Position numbers and translations under genes: made by a program. A stretch of 6,643 nucleotides of DNA from an uncultured bacterium (GTDB lineage: Bacteria; Planctomycetota; Planctomycetia; Pirellulales; UBA1268). The notes beneath the pieces are model-generated. The model had not been told where the DNA came from. It made no database searches and saw only the letters and a program-made list of their open reading frames with translations. The stretch lies in contig CALGAS010000438.1 of assembly GCA_937959175.1 (NCBI GenBank), positions 1 through 6,643 of the forward strand, given 5' to 3'. Positions 5,709 to 6,643 of this stretch are shown here, piece by piece (the stretch's first letter is position 1; the number at the start of each line of letters is the position of its first letter).

Positions 5709-5746
5709 AGGGCCCTTTAGCCCGCCTCTGGCGTCTCAAGGGCCCT
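5709..5746 (-). terminator. Inverted repeat spanning the isomerase stop codon
   Basis: On the minus strand AGGGCCCTT (5746-5738) can pair with AAGGGCCCT (5717-5709), a 9-bp stem with a 20-base loop that contains most of the last codons and the TAA stop. Each arm is itself nearly palindromic, so alternative pairings compete. No U-run follows, so intrinsic termination is doubtful; it may slow 3' decay between the isomerase and the next gene. Confidence 0.25.
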
Positions 5747-6643
5747 GACGACGACCGGCCGCTCCGCCGGGGGCTTGCCAAGGCTCCGGGGCTCGAAGTG
5801 GGGCACACCGGCTGCGACCGTCACCGGCGTGCGAAGCCGTCCCTGCATCACCAGGCCCCGGACGAGCTGGGCTGAGAGCATTTTCTGGAGCCGCGTCCGG
5901 ACCGCATCGACGCCGATCCGGCCGGGCTCCACAGCGGTCACTGTCACCAGGTGGACCCCGAATCGGGTCACAAACGGCTGGGAGACCCCGCCCTTGGCCA
6001 GGTCGTAGGCCTGGCTCGAAAAGGTATCGAGCATCGGCCCGTCACGACTGATCCAGCCAAGGTCGCCTCCGCTGCGGCGGCTGGGGCCAGCCGAATGTTT
6101 CCGCGCGGCCTCGGCGAAGGAGATGCGGCCCTGGATGATTTGCCGCCGCAGCCCGGCAGCCTGGCCGAGCAGGCCCTCCACGCCACCGTCGGCGCGGCTG
6201 CTGTCGGGCCGGAGGATGATCTGGCTGACCCGCAGCTTGGTACCGTCGAGCTGCCGGCGATTTTTTTCAAAGGCTTCGGCCACGAGGTCACTGGTGATGC
6301 GGGGCCTGACGAACTTGTCGAGCCGAATCTCCAGCGATACCTGCTCCCTGACATCCTCGATCGTCCGGCCGGTCCGGCCGAGGACGATTCCAAAGTCGCC
6401 CTCCCGGCCAACGACCTGATCGCGGAGCCTCGAGACGCCCTCCTCGATCTCCTCCTGGGTGGCCTTGATGCCCGCCTCGTCGAGGATCGAGATCAGCACC
6501 CGCTCGTCGATCAGCTGCTCGAGCACGGCCGCCTCGGCCCGCTGCCGCTGCTCGCCCGGCGGCATGCTCGCCATGCCCAGCCGCTTCATGACCGCCGTCA
6601 CGTCGCCGCGGGTGATCGGCCGGTCGCCGCAGCGGGCGACAAC
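5717..6643 (-). CDS. Parvulin-type peptidyl-prolyl isomerase, SurA/PpiC-like (5' end outside window)
   Basis: 308 codons are visible and the frame is still open at the window edge. The edge residues VVARCGDRPITRGDV match the start of SurA-type chaperone domains, so the gene continues beyond 6643. The in-frame GTG at 6601 is therefore probably internal. Visible residues 1 to about 130 are the helical SurA_N-like chaperone part. Residues about 137-240 form the parvulin domain: KLRVSQIILRPDSS, a helix with FAEAARKHS, then SGGDLGWISRDG, KGGVSQPFVTRFGVHLVTV. These proteins isomerise X-Pro bonds and help fold exported proteins. The first active-site His of the parvulin family (usual HILL/HILV motif) is Gln here (SQIIL), while the second, in FGVHLV, is kept. 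Isomerase activity may be weak and chaperone function dominant. It ends with a Pro/Glu-rich tail (TPEAG). Probably first of the visible minus-strand cluster. Confidence 0.88.
   Translation of the reverse strand, partial: VVARCGDRPITRGDVTAVMKRLGMASMPPGEQRQRAEAAVLEQLIDERVLISILDEAGIKATQEEIEEGVSRLRDQVVGREGDFGIVLGRTGRTIEDVREQVSLEIRLDKFVRPRITSDLVAEAFEKNRRQLDGTKLRVSQIILRPDSSRADGGVEGLLGQAAGLRRQIIQGRISFAEAARKHSAGPSRRSGGDLGWISRDGPMLDTFSSQAYDLAKGGVSQPFVTRFGVHLVTVTAVEPGRIGVDAVRTRLQKMLSAQLVRGLVMQGRLRTPVTVAAGVPHFEPRSLGKPPAERPVVVRALETPEAG

Noticed and set aside
1..6643. Mobile element, toxin-antitoxin pair or phage-defence system
   Set aside because: No transposase, integrase, nuclease or helicase motif was found. 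The tRNA has no adjacent integrase or visible repeat of its 3' end within the window.

Overview
The window is high-GC DNA with a bacterial gene layout: compact genes, Shine-Dalgarno sequences and a tRNA lacking an encoded CCA. The gene mix suggests a planctomycete: an M28 peptidase fused to a PDZ domain, a short secreted protein with a 'FSHH-PAEVW' start, and a degenerate Nramp-like transporter. That taxonomic guess is inference from protein style only; no marker gene is present.

Layout. Bases 1-358 hold no convincing gene, only short direct and inverted repeats and the ribosome binding site of the next gene. At 359-2041 (+) lies a 560-residue membrane protein of the Nramp superfamily that lacks the usual metal-binding motifs. 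A small hairpin separates it from a convergent tRNA-Ser(GCU) at 2078-2167 (-). At 2341-3684 (+) is an exported zinc aminopeptidase of family M28 with a C-terminal PDZ domain. Its stop codon shares the palindrome CTAG with the stop of the convergent gene at 3681-4121 (-), a 146-residue protein whose last 79 residues are 86% Asp/Glu.

From the right edge leftward, four genes run on the minus strand: a parvulin-type peptidyl-prolyl isomerase cut by the window end (5717-6643), a small secreted or membrane-anchored protein of unknown function (5087-5602), scpB of the SMC-ScpA-ScpB condensin complex (4309-5028), and the acidic protein. Gaps are 114, 58 and 187 bases. The first three could be co-transcribed. 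The 187-base gap before the acidic gene carries four inverted repeats and a tandem repeat, so that gene may have its own leader.

Functionally the window mixes envelope protein quality control (isomerase, peptidase), chromosome segregation (ScpB), translation (tRNA-Ser) and transport. No mobile element, CRISPR array or recognised defence system is visible. The most unusual items are the acidic protein with its repeat-rich coding tract, the structured gap upstream of it, and the transporter with replaced metal-site motifs and a long soluble insertion.
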